Assembly (NCBI GenBank): GCA_018665815.1
Contig: JABJBP010000063.1
Coordinates: forward strand, 1-52,731
From: Rhodospirillaceae bacterium
Lineage (GTDB): Bacteria > Pseudomonadota > Alphaproteobacteria > Rhodospirillales > Casp-alpha2
Direction: 5' to 3'
DNA length: 52,731 nucleotides
In this document: in pieces, positions 32,931-41,125 of the stretch
How positions within the stretch are numbered: the first letter of the stretch is position 1
Layout: each line of letters starts with the position of its first letter
Made by a program: the position numbers and the translations under genes
The notes under the pieces: generated by a model
The model's input: the letters and a program-made list of their open reading frames with translations, nothing else
Told to the model about the DNA's origin: nothing
The model's database searches: none

Positions 32931-34865
32931 GTGAACGCTAATTTCCTGACACCACTACTAGATACGGTTGAAGATCCAGCGGACATTCGTGATTTCACAT
33001 CCGAGCAGCTAGCCCAACTGGCTGATGAACTTCGGATGGATACGGTGCGCTCGGTTTCTATCACCGGCGGCCACCTAGGTGCCAGCCTCGGCGTTGTCGA
33101 ATTGACTGTTGCCCTGCACCATGTTTTTGAGACGCCGCAAGACCGGTTGATATGGGACGTTGGGCACCAATGTTATCCGCACAAAATTTTGACTGGGCGG
33201 CGCGCGCACATGCATACGCTGCGTAAAGGCGACGGTATCTCGGGGTTCACCAAGCGCTCGGAAAGCGAATACGACCCCTTTGGCGCGGCGCATTCCTCGA
33301 CATCCATTTCAGCGGGTCTTGGGATGGCGGTGGCCAATCAATTTTCCGGCGGTAATAGTCAGGTCGTGGCCGTAATCGGTGATGGCGCCATGACCGCTGG
33401 CATGGCGTATGAAGCCATGAACAATGCTGGTTCTATGGATGCCAATTTGATCGTCATTTTGAACGACAATGATATGTCCATTGCGCCGCCCGTCGGTGCG
33501 TTGAGCGCCTATCTGTCTCGATTGATATCATCTCAGAAGTTTCGCTCGATGCGCCATTTGGCAAAAGAAGTGGCCAAAAAATTCCCGCGCCAGATAGAAG
33601 AAGCCGCGCAAAAAGTTGATGAATATGCCCGCGGCATGGTCACTGGCGGCACGTTGTTCGAAGAACTTGGATTTTATTACGTCGGTCCCATCGACGGCCA
33701 CAATCTTGACCATCTTCTGCCGGTGCTAAAGAACCTTCGCGATGACAAGGTGCGGGGACCGGTTTTGTTGCATGTCGTGACGGAGAAAGGGCACGGCTAT
33801 CAACCTGCGGAAGAATCCGCGGACAAATATCACGGTGTTTCGAAATTCGATTTCGTGACCGGTGAGCAACACAAACCGAAGGCCAACGCACCGAGTTATA
33901 CGGGTGTCTTTGCGAACGCATTGATTTCCGAAGCTGCGAAGGACGACAAAATTGTTGCCATTACCGCGGCGATGCCGTCCGGAACAGGATTGGACAAGTT
34001 CGCCGATTCCTATCCAACCCGCAGTTTCGACGTGGGCATTGCCGAACAGCATGGCGTGACTTTTGCTGCTGGATTGGCGAGCGAAGGCTACAAACCTTTT
34101 GCCGCCATATATTCAACTTTCCTTCAGCGGGCCTATGATCAAGTCGTGCATGATGTCGCGATTCAAGGATTGCCCGTACGGTTTGCCATTGACCGTGCGG
34201 GATATGTCGGTGCCGACGGCTCGACCCATTGCGGCGCATTTGATCTCGCATATCTTTGTACGTTGCCGGGTTTTGTGGTGATGGCGCCAAGCGATGAAGC
34301 TGAATTGGTTCATATGACCGCCACCGCTGCTGCGTTTGACGACGGACCCAGCGCTATTCGTTATCCGCGGGGTGAAGGGGGCGGCGTGGAACTGCCGGTC
34401 GCCGGGGTGCCTTTGGAAATCGGCAAGGGGCGTATTGTTCTTGAAGGCACGACGATTGCCATATTGAGTTTGGGCTCGATGTTGAAGCAGGCAAACGCTG
34501 CCGCTGAGGAATTAGAATCCCGTGGATTATCGACCACGGTTGCGGACGCGCGCTTCGCAAAACCGATCGATCGTGAACTGATCCGACAACTTGCTGAAAA
34601 CCATGATGTGTTGATTACTATTGAAGAAGCCTCAGTCGGCGGTTTCGGCGCATTGGTCAGCAAGTTTCTTGCGAATGAAGGCCTATTAGACGGCAACCTG
34701 ATGTTCCGTACGATGACCATGCCGGATGCGTTTTTGGAACAAGATAGTACGGATCGGCAGATCGTCGAAGCCGGTTTGGACGCTGAACACATTGTTGCCA
34801 ACGTGCTGAACGCCCTGGGCCGCAATCAAGAGGCTGACAACGTCCTGGGCATCGCCTCAGTTTAA
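32931..34865 (+). CDS. dxs: 1-deoxy-D-xylulose-5-phosphate synthase
   Basis: 644 residues, family length. It has thiamine-diphosphate-enzyme features: [36 protein letters not shown], and the Mg/ThDP motif [18 protein letters not shown] near 151. The transketolase pyrimidine domain has [19 protein letters not shown], and the C-terminal domain ends before [12 protein letters not shown]. It condenses pyruvate with glyceraldehyde-3-phosphate, the entry step of the MEP isoprenoid pathway. The start is GTG 32931, with AGGA six bases upstream. It lies 70 bases after ispA. Confidence 0.97.
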   Translation: MNANFLTPLLDTVEDPADIRDFTSEQLAQLADELRMDTVRSVSITGGHLGASLGVVELTVALHHVFETPQDRLIWDVGHQCYPHKILTGRRAHMHTLRKGDGISGFTKRSESEYDPFGAAHSSTSISAGLGMAVANQFSGGNSQVVAVIGDGAMTAGMAYEAMNNAGSMDANLIVILNDNDMSIAPPVGALSAYLSRLISSQKFRSMRHLAKEVAKKFPRQIEEAAQKVDEYARGMVTGGTLFEELGFYYVGPIDGHNLDHLLPVLKNLRDDKVRGPVLLHVVTEKGHGYQPAEESADKYHGVSKFDFVTGEQHKPKANAPSYTGVFANALISEAAKDDKIVAITAAMPSGTGLDKFADSYPTRSFDVGIAEQHGVTFAAGLASEGYKPFAAIYSTFLQRAYDQVVHDVAIQGLPVRFAIDRAGYVGADGSTHCGAFDLAYLCTLPGFVVMAPSDEAELVHMTATAAAFDDGPSAIRYPRGEGGGVELPVAGVPLEIGKGRIVLEGTTIAILSLGSMLKQANAAAEELESRGLSTTVADARFAKPIDRELIRQLAENHDVLITIEEASVGGFGALVSKFLANEGLLDGNLMFRTMTMPDAFLEQDSTDRQIVEAGLDAEHIVANVLNALGRNQEADNVLGIASV

Positions 34866-34904
34866 AAGTCGCCACCCCGGTTTTAGGCGGTGTACTCTCA
34901 AGCC

Positions 34905-35654
34905 ATGGCACGCTCCCCTAAACAACGCCTGGACCTAACCCTTGTCGAACGCGGCTTGGTGGAAAGCCGTGCCAAGGCGCAGGCCTTTATCATGGCCGGC
35001 GTGGTGTTTTCCGGCGAGCGCCGGCTCGATAAGGCCGGCCAGCAGATTGCCGCCGATACGCCGCTAAGCGTCCGTGGCCAGGATCATCCTTGGGTAAGCC
35101 GGGGCGGTCTCAAGTTGGACCATGGGCTTTCGCATTTCGCCATCAATCCGGCCCGCAAGGTTTGCATGGACGTTGGTGCGTCCACTGGCGGGTTCACGGA
35201 CGTGCTGCTCTCGCAAGGTGCCGCCAAGGTTTTCGCCATCGATGTGGGGCACGGCCAGTTGGCTTGGAAACTGCGCAACGATGAACGCGTCGTCGTTCTC
35301 GAGAAAACCAACGCCCGCTATATCTCGAACGAACACGTGCCCGACCCCGTGGACCTCATCGTCTGTGACGCCAGTTTCATCGGTTTACAGACCATCTTGC
35401 CGGCACCGATGGCATGCCTTGTGTCGGGCGGGCATTTGATTGCATTGATTAAGCCGCAATTCGAAGTCGGAAAAGGCGAAGTCGGGAAGGGTGGCGTGGT
35501 TCGCGACCCGGAACTTCACGCCAGGGTACGCGAAAAAATCGAAGACTGGTTGGGTGCCCAACATGGTTGGACTGTCATCGGTGTGACGGAAAGTCCGATT
35601 ACCGGGCCCGAAGGCAATCGAGAGTTTTTGATTGGGGCTGCGTTCAATCCCTGA
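34905..35654 (+). CDS. tlyA: TlyA family rRNA 2'-O-methyltransferase
   Basis: 249 residues. An N-terminal S4-like RNA-binding domain (RLDLTLVERGLVESRAKAQA, FIMAGVVFSGERRLDKAG) is followed by a Rossmann-type FtsJ-like methyltransferase with the SAM motif DVGASTGGFTDVLLSQGAAK and the later LIALIKPQFEVGKGEVGKGG, including the KxxE-type catalytic lysine. TlyA modifies 16S and 23S rRNA and sets capreomycin sensitivity in mycobacteria; the old name haemolysin A is misleading. It follows dxs by 39 bases in the same direction, a usual order in this class. Confidence 0.93.
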   Translation: MARSPKQRLDLTLVERGLVESRAKAQAFIMAGVVFSGERRLDKAGQQIAADTPLSVRGQDHPWVSRGGLKLDHGLSHFAINPARKVCMDVGASTGGFTDVLLSQGAAKVFAIDVGHGQLAWKLRNDERVVVLEKTNARYISNEHVPDPVDLIVCDASFIGLQTILPAPMACLVSGGHLIALIKPQFEVGKGEVGKGGVVRDPELHARVREKIEDWLGAQHGWTVIGVTESPITGPEGNREFLIGAAFNP

Positions 35655-35666
35655 TCGGGTGGCGGC

Positions 35667-35993
35667 TCAGCCCGATTCCAACGGCAAGCCCGCCTGGGCC
35701 CAACCGGCAATGCCGTCACTCAAGTTATAGGCTTCACTGAGAATTTCCTGGTCGAGGATATATTGGCCGGCTTGAAATGACCGGACTCCCTGCGCGCAAA
35801 CGAAAATGACGCGCTTACCAGAATCCGTCGGCACGGCGTCCGGATTGAAACGCGAAAGCGGAAGATGCACCGTCTCACCTGCAATGCGGTGCTGGACGAC
35901 CTCGTTGTCCTCGCGGACATCGACGATCATGGCTGTGCCTTCGTCAAGCCAGGTTTGGACTTCTTCGGCGGAGGTTTCGATAAGATCGGGCAT
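35667..35993 (-). CDS. Rhodanese-like sulfurtransferase (active-site Cys present)
   Basis: 108 residues, a single rhodanese domain. MIVDVREDNEVVQHRIAGET is the start signature, the active loop is Cys66 in VCAQGVRSFQAGQYI, and it ends SDGIAGWAQAG. It should carry sulfur as a cysteine persulfide in the cytosol. It is the last of three consecutive minus-strand rhodanese genes (gaps of 78 and 59 bases), so it is probably part of one operon whose promoter lies near 37330. It shows the usual catalytic arginine (VRS), unlike its dead relative at 36866. Confidence 0.88.
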   Translation of the reverse strand: MPDLIETSAEEVQTWLDEGTAMIVDVREDNEVVQHRIAGETVHLPLSRFNPDAVPTDSGKRVIFVCAQGVRSFQAGQYILDQEILSEAYNLSDGIAGWAQAGLPLESG

Positions 35994-36071
35994 AGTATTC
36001 CATTTTCGATTTCAAAATTCCGTAATTCATGTGGGGCCATCACGGTGCGATAGCAAGCATTATTGGTGGTA

Positions 36072-36806
36072 CTAGGCCTGTTCCGGCGCCGGACCGCCTT
36101 CGCGGGTGCTGGTCCGGCGTGGCTTCACTTGGGCATTCACTTGCTTTCCAAATGCGGCTTTCGCTTTGGTGAGGTCGTGGGCGGCTTGCAGGCGTAGCCA
36201 GAACTCTTCGGTGGTGCACAGGTGGCGCGACAGCCGCATGGCGGTTTCCGCGGTAATTCGGCGCTCGCCCCGGACGATGGCGCCGATGCGCGACGGTGGG
36301 ACCTTGATCGCGTCTGCCAGTGCCGCACGGCTCAACCCAAAGGGCCGCATAAACTCGCTATCGAGAACCTGACCCGGATGCGCACCGGGTTTTAGCGCCG
36401 GCATGGCGATCTTGCCGGTCTTGTCATCAACGAAAGGAAGCTCGTCACGGTCCTCGTGCTGCACTTCGGTCGGACAGCCGTCCGCCTGCCACGCCAGTAT
36501 GCCGCCCTCCATATTGATCACGTCCGCCGGGTAGCCGGCGGCAATTAATTGACGCGCCGCATTGGCCGAGCGTTTGCCCAGGGCACAATGAATAACCACG
36601 CGCCTTCCTGGAAATTTCGGAAACTTGTGGGGATCGAAATTTGACAGCGGCGAGAGCAGGGCGCCTGGAATATGCTCTTCTTCGTATTCTATGATTTCGC
36701 GGACATCGACAAGGATGATTTTTTTCGCCTCTAGCCAACGCAGGACCGTACGTGGCGAGGCTTCTTCCAGGGGTATTTTGATGTTGGGTTCGACGTCGGT
36801 CTTCAT
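36072..36806 (-). CDS. Rhodanese domain fused to HigA-type HTH domain
   Basis: 244 residues with two halves. Residues ~15-112 are a rhodanese (LVDVREIIEYEEEHIPGALL; Cys74 in IHCALGKRSANAARQL; NMEGGILAWQADGCP). Residues ~140-212 match HigA/VapI-type antitoxin DNA-binding domains: HPGQVLDSEFMRPFGLSRAA, LADAIKVPPSRIGAIVRGER, ITAETAMRLSRHLCTTEEFW. No HigB toxin gene is adjacent. A basic tail (KPRRTSTREGGP) may touch DNA. The protein could bind DNA according to its sulfur load, regulating its own cluster; that is inference. It is the middle gene of the rhodanese trio. Confidence 0.85.
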   Translation of the reverse strand: MKTDVEPNIKIPLEEASPRTVLRWLEAKKIILVDVREIIEYEEEHIPGALLSPLSNFDPHKFPKFPGRRVVIHCALGKRSANAARQLIAAGYPADVINMEGGILAWQADGCPTEVQHEDRDELPFVDDKTGKIAMPALKPGAHPGQVLDSEFMRPFGLSRAALADAIKVPPSRIGAIVRGERRITAETAMRLSRHLCTTEEFWLRLQAAHDLTKAKAAFGKQVNAQVKPRRTSTREGGPAPEQA

Positions 36807-36865
36807 GAAATTCTCTGATTTTCAATAATGAGTTTTCGTGGATTGGGTTGCGCTGAAAGTTCAGT

Positions 36866-37234
36866 TCAAGACTCCGTGGCGAAGCCCGCCTCTTTCCATG
36901 CGCTCAATCCACCTTCGAGGGCGTAAATGTCTTTGAAACCGGCGTCATGCAGACGTTCGGCAAGCGCCACTGAACGCGGGCCGGCTTCGCTGACCAGGAC
37001 GGTTTTCAGCCCTGGTACTTGGGGGAAGCTTTCAACCTCGAAGCGCGACATGGATACCAGAAATGCGCTGGGAATTCGTTCGTGTTCAAACTCATGCGGT
37101 TCGCGCACATCGACCAACAGCGTATCGCCGGCGTCCATCCATGCTTTCAGGGATGGGGCGTCGATGCCTGATGTTTCGCCGGTCTTGTTCCAGCCTGGTG
37201 AAGCCGTGTCCGGTACGGTATCGATTGCACTCAT
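36866..37234 (-). CDS. Rhodanese-like protein with catalytic Cys replaced by Ser
   Basis: 122 residues from ATG 37234. The fold is clear: LLVDVREPHEFEHERIPSAF, then LKTVLVSEAGPRSVALAERL, then IYALEGGLSAWKEAG. The catalytic position in the loop is Ser82 (SEAGPRS) where an active enzyme has Cys, and there is no cysteine anywhere in the protein, so sulfur transfer is not possible by the usual route. The other loop residues are kept, which argues for a binding or regulatory role and against decay. It is the first of the three-gene cluster, preceded by the AT-rich palindromic promoter region. Confidence 0.85.
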   Translation of the reverse strand: MSAIDTVPDTASPGWNKTGETSGIDAPSLKAWMDAGDTLLVDVREPHEFEHERIPSAFLVSMSRFEVESFPQVPGLKTVLVSEAGPRSVALAERLHDAGFKDIYALEGGLSAWKEAGFATES

Positions 37235-37297
37235 GAATCCGTTCTCGACTTTATAAAATTTCGCACCGCGAACTCCGTGAACACCGATCAGCAACGA

Positions 37298-37371
37298 TGC
37301 ATATAAGTAATACGCATTTATATTGGCAAAGTATAATTTATACAAAATGTATATGTGATTATAGCAAATTG
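37298..37371 (-). promoter_or_regulatory. AT-rich promoter region with two inverted repeats upstream of rhodanese trio
   Basis: On the minus strand, TTGTAT, 17 bases, TATAAA gives a plausible sigma-70 promoter around 37321-37345. Overlapping the -35 is the palindrome GTATAATTTATAC (37331-37343, one-base centre). A second inverted repeat, ATATAA (37301-37306)/TTATAT (37318-37323), lies downstream. The HTH-rhodanese protein of the operon is a candidate binder. Confidence 0.5.
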
Positions 37372-37950
37372 TCACCGATTCATGGCGTGGTATTCGGCAT
37401 TCGGCATCATGTCGAGGCCATGCGCCATGCGGTTGGTATAATTGAAAAACGCCACGACGTCCGTGATGTCAAAAATATCGCCATCGGAGAACCCGGCCTC
37501 GCGCAGGGTTGCCCGATCTGGGTCGCCAATATCAAACGGCGTTGTGGTTAGCTTCCAGGCGAAATCGAGCATTACGCGTTGGCGGGCGGGCAATTCCGCG
37601 ACACGGTAGTTCATGACCATCATTTCACCCAGTTGGGTATCGCCGGATAGTGCACGCACCGCCTGACCATGGGCGACGAGGCAGTAGTAGCAGCGGTTGG
37701 CAGCGGAAACGACCACAGCGATCATCTCGCGATCGAGGGGGCTGAGTGTCGTGGTCTCTTCGTCCAGCATCAGTTGATTGTAAAACTGGCTGAAATTTCG
37801 GAATTTTTGTGGGCTCCCTGTATAAGCGGTGAGTACGTTCGGCGCCATGCCGAGCTTGTCGACGCAAATACTCAGGTACTTCTGGATGTCGGGATCAAGA
37901 TCGTTGTGGTTCGGAAGGGCGATTTTCACAATGTGCGCTGGTTGTGGCAT
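37372..37950 (-). CDS. AhpD/carboxymuconolactone-decarboxylase-like (peroxidase-related) protein
   Basis: 192 residues from ATG 37950 (MPQPAHIVKIALPNHNDLDP). The core helix has AANRCYYCLVAHGQAVRAL, a CxxC followed by histidine as in AhpD-type peroxidase-related enzymes, and further family motifs include MLDFAWKLTTTP and DITDVVAFFNYTNRMAHGLD. Such proteins reduce hydroperoxides or act as dithiol redox partners. Its stop lies next to the rhodanese promoter region, 137 bases before the first rhodanese start, in the same direction, so the four genes could respond to the same redox stress. The frame is open upstream to 38130 without family character. Confidence 0.88.
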   Translation of the reverse strand: MPQPAHIVKIALPNHNDLDPDIQKYLSICVDKLGMAPNVLTAYTGSPQKFRNFSQFYNQLMLDEETTTLSPLDREMIAVVVSAANRCYYCLVAHGQAVRALSGDTQLGEMMVMNYRVAELPARQRVMLDFAWKLTTTPFDIGDPDRATLREAGFSDGDIFDITDVVAFFNYTNRMAHGLDMMPNAEYHAMNR

Positions 37951-38090
37951 GAAATTTCTCCAAGTGATGAGGGGAGCGCGATGGTGCGGGGTTTGGTGAA
38001 CCATCGCCTTGAGCTGGGTCAATTTGGCACGGCGCTGGTATGGATTGGCTGGGCGGCATAATCTAGCCGGGATAGTAGAAGGAAGTGCTG

Positions 38091-39410
38091 ATGACTGATG
38101 ACACGCGGGGATTGCCGCTGACGGCTGCAAACGGAGAGGCTGTCACTGCGTTTGACCATACAATCGACGGATATCTTGGTCTATCATTTGATACCGGCGA
38201 GCGTCTCAAAGCGACTTTCGCCGCCGACCCCGGCATGCCCATGGCCCATATCCTGAAGGGCTATTTCTTTATGCTCATGGCCATGCCAGCGTTGAAGGCG
38301 AAGGCGCAGCGGATATATGGCGAAATCAGTGAGCGGTTGGCGGACGCGACACCGCGCGAGCAACGGCATGCCAAAGCCATGGATGCCATGGCCCATGGCC
38401 GTGCCAATGAAGCACTGAATTGCTGGGAAGATATCCTGGCTGAGCACCCCCGCGATGCCTTGGCCTTACGCTTGGCCCATCATGGGTATTTTTACAAAGG
38501 CGACAGCCAAAATCTTCGCGATGTCGTCGTGCGTAATATGCACGCTTGGGACGAGGCGACGCCCGGTTTCGGATATGTTATGGGCATGCGGTCTTTCGGG
38601 CTCGAGGAGACCCATGCCCATGGCGCTGCCATTGACGCCGGAGAAAAGGCGCTTAATTTCAACCCGGTGGACCCTTGGGCCATTCACGCCGTCGCCCACG
38701 TTCATGAAATGGCTGACAATCCCGCCGACGGCATCAAATGGATCACCACTCATGAGCCCGGTTGGCTGGGTGCCAACAACTTTCGCTATCACTTGTGGTG
38801 GCACCGCGCCCTTATGCGCCTTGATGAGGGCGATTACGACACTGTTCTGGCCGAGTACGATCAATCGCTTTGGGACCCCAAATCGGATGAGTATCTGGAT
38901 CTTTGCAATGATGCGTCGTTGCTCATGCGGTTAGAACTTCACGGCGTCGATGTTGGCGGACGCTGGGCCGACGTTGCGGAGAAGTGCAAGGCCCGCACCA
39001 ATGACCATCTATTGGCTTTTATTGACGTTCACTTCGCCTTGACCCTGGCCGCCATCGACGCGCCCGAAGCCGGCGAACTTTATGCGTCGCTGGCCAAATA
39101 CGGCGAAGACGGCAACGATGACAATGCGCCAATCAGCGCCGAGATTGGCAAGCCGCTTGCCGCAGGCCTGATCGCCTATAAGCAAGGCGATTTCGGGGCG
39201 GCTGTTGATTATATGGTGCCGGTTCGCTACGCGCTGCCGAAGATGGGCGGTAGTAACGCGCAGCGTGACCTGTTCGCGATGATTTTACTGGATGCGGCAA
39301 TCCGCGCCGGACGCGCGAACCTAGCCCGTGCCTTGGCTGCTGAGCGATTGGGCCGGATGCCGGAAAACGCTTGGACCCGGGCTGCTCACACGCGGGCCTT
39401 TGCCGCCTGA
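38091..39410 (+). CDS. Tetratricopeptide repeat protein, TTC38-like family
   Basis: 439 residues from ATG 38091, with GAAGGA seven bases upstream. Helical TPR-like repeats run throughout, with the family's central block WAIHAVAHVHEMADNPADGI followed by WLGANNFRYHLWWHRALMRL. This matches the TTC38 group shared by bacteria and animals, whose function is not established. The HxxxHxxE-like arrangement HAVAHVHE is intriguing but not a proven metal site. No signal peptide is visible, so it is probably cytosolic. It ends two bases from the convergent hydantoinase B gene. Confidence 0.87.
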   Translation: MTDDTRGLPLTAANGEAVTAFDHTIDGYLGLSFDTGERLKATFAADPGMPMAHILKGYFFMLMAMPALKAKAQRIYGEISERLADATPREQRHAKAMDAMAHGRANEALNCWEDILAEHPRDALALRLAHHGYFYKGDSQNLRDVVVRNMHAWDEATPGFGYVMGMRSFGLEETHAHGAAIDAGEKALNFNPVDPWAIHAVAHVHEMADNPADGIKWITTHEPGWLGANNFRYHLWWHRALMRLDEGDYDTVLAEYDQSLWDPKSDEYLDLCNDASLLMRLELHGVDVGGRWADVAEKCKARTNDHLLAFIDVHFALTLAAIDAPEAGELYASLAKYGEDGNDDNAPISAEIGKPLAAGLIAYKQGDFGAAVDYMVPVRYALPKMGGSNAQRDLFAMILLDAAIRAGRANLARALAAERLGRMPENAWTRAAHTRAFAA

Positions 39411-39412
39411 TA

Positions 39413-41125
39413 TTATGACGCGCGCTTTCGGATGGTTGCCTGTGTATCGACAGCCGTGCCGTCGTTGCTCAACACCAGGCCGTAATCCGTCTCGGCACGT
39501 TCGCGTGATACATAGCCTTTCCGAACGTCGTCGAGCACCATAGCCGGATCGCGCTCATATGGCGGACCATATCCGCCACCACCTGGATAGGCGAATAATG
39601 CGGTGCCGTCCTGGCCAAGCAGGGCTTGACGTCGGCGCGGCTCGGGCGATCCACCATCAAGGCGGATGATTCCCAATGTCCCCTGACCACCACCGTCCAT
39701 TCCTGGCGCGGCGATATGAAAGCGTCCGCCGGAAAGCGACAATAAGGCATCATCCTTGGCCAAGTTGCGTAAAACGACTTCTTGTCCCAGTCCGCCGCGC
39801 TGTCTTCCAGGGCCACCAGAATCAGTGATCAATTGCTTTCGGTCACAAAGTAGCGGCGCCTCGGCTTCCAATAGTTCGATGGAGGTGCTGGAGACATTGG
39901 CCGGGAACACGGTCGTCGCGACGCCGTCTTGGTCAAAGCGCGCGCCCTGGCCCCCTTGGGCGTTGAAGGCGACAACGTAAGGATTACCTTCATGATCCTT
40001 GCCGGCAAACCGCTCGACCCAAAGAGGATAAGTGCCACAGGGCGCCATGACGCGGTCCGGTTTGACGGCGGCAAGTTGCTGAAAAATCGCTTGGACGCAA
40101 TAAAACACAATGGCGGTTCGGTGCATCACGGCGGCGGGGAAGGTCGGATTTAGGATCGAGCCTTCCGGTGCGCTGACATGAATGGGCGCGCTGGTGCCTT
40201 TGTTGTTTGGGCTGTGTGGCGTCAAAGCGCACTTGATTGCGAAGGTGGAATAGGCCGTCGTCATATTGAGAACGGAATTGATCGGCAGTGGCACTTGCGG
40301 CGAGGTGCCGGCGTAGTCGATGAAAATCTCATCGCCGCGAACTTCCAGGCGGGAACATATGACCAATCGCTTGCCGGCGGGGTCTTCCTCTTCCAACTCA
40401 ATCTCATTCTCGAAGACGCCGTCGGGCAGAGCGGCGATTTGGCTTCGCATGTTTTGTTCGGTCTGGGCGGCGACGGCATCGGTCAGGTCAGACAACTGAT
40501 CGAGCCCGGACTCATCTAGGAATTCCACGAGCCGTTGCCCGCCGAAATGGTTCGCGGCCATTTGGGCCCGCAGATCACCCAAAATGCGGTGCGGTATACG
40601 GACATTGCGTTCAATCAACTGAAACAACAGCTCGTTGGGCTGACCTTTGTCATAGAGCTTGGTAATCGGGATGATGATGCCTTCTTCGTAAACTTCGCGT
40701 GCATCCGGCGCGGCGAGGCGGCCGCCAATGTCGGTGTGATGCGCGCAGGTGACCCCAAACCCGACCAAATCATCGCCCCGGAACGTCGGCGTGGCGATGA
40801 AGATGTCCGGCGTGTGCCCGGAACCCAACCAAGGATCATTGGCGATCAACACATCACCCTTTGCCAGTGTATGTGACGGGCAAGTCTCCAGTAGGTCCTT
40901 CATGACGCGTTGCATGCAATAAAGCTGACCCGGCGTTGATTGATTGGCTTGTGCGATCAAGTCGCCCTTGGCGTCGTATATGCCGACGGCGAAATCATGG
41001 TTGTCGCGAACGACGGTCGAAAAGGCGGTCTGCACCAAGGTCGTCGCCATCTCATCGGCAATATTGATCGCGCGGGACCACAGAACCTGGAAGGTAATCG
41101 GGTCGAATTGGGGTGCTGACGTCAT
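39413..41125 (-). CDS. Hydantoinase B/oxoprolinase family subunit
   Basis: 570 residues. Typical family segments: FQVLWSRAINIADEMATTLV, GIYDAKGDLIAQ, NDPWLGSGHTPDIFIATP, HHTDIGGRLAAPDAREVYEE, and the C-terminal GGPGRQRGGLGQEVVLRNLA. With the A subunit encoded just upstream (four-base overlap), it forms an ATP-dependent enzyme such as N-methylhydantoinase, oxoprolinase or acetone/acetophenone carboxylase; motifs alone do not settle which. No further catabolic genes are adjacent, so the substrate is open. Confidence 0.92.
   Translation of the reverse strand: MTSAPQFDPITFQVLWSRAINIADEMATTLVQTAFSTVVRDNHDFAVGIYDAKGDLIAQANQSTPGQLYCMQRVMKDLLETCPSHTLAKGDVLIANDPWLGSGHTPDIFIATPTFRGDDLVGFGVTCAHHTDIGGRLAAPDAREVYEEGIIIPITKLYDKGQPNELLFQLIERNVRIPHRILGDLRAQMAANHFGGQRLVEFLDESGLDQLSDLTDAVAAQTEQNMRSQIAALPDGVFENEIELEEEDPAGKRLVICSRLEVRGDEIFIDYAGTSPQVPLPINSVLNMTTAYSTFAIKCALTPHSPNNKGTSAPIHVSAPEGSILNPTFPAAVMHRTAIVFYCVQAIFQQLAAVKPDRVMAPCGTYPLWVERFAGKDHEGNPYVVAFNAQGGQGARFDQDGVATTVFPANVSSTSIELLEAEAPLLCDRKQLITDSGGPGRQRGGLGQEVVLRNLAKDDALLSLSGGRFHIAAPGMDGGGQGTLGIIRLDGGSPEPRRRQALLGQDGTALFAYPGGGGYGPPYERDPAMVLDDVRKGYVSRERAETDYGLVLSNDGTAVDTQATIRKRAS

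Noticed and set aside
36072-36806. A complete HigBA toxin-antitoxin module
   Set aside because: Only the HigA-like domain is present, inside a rhodanese fusion; no RelE-like toxin frame lies on either side.
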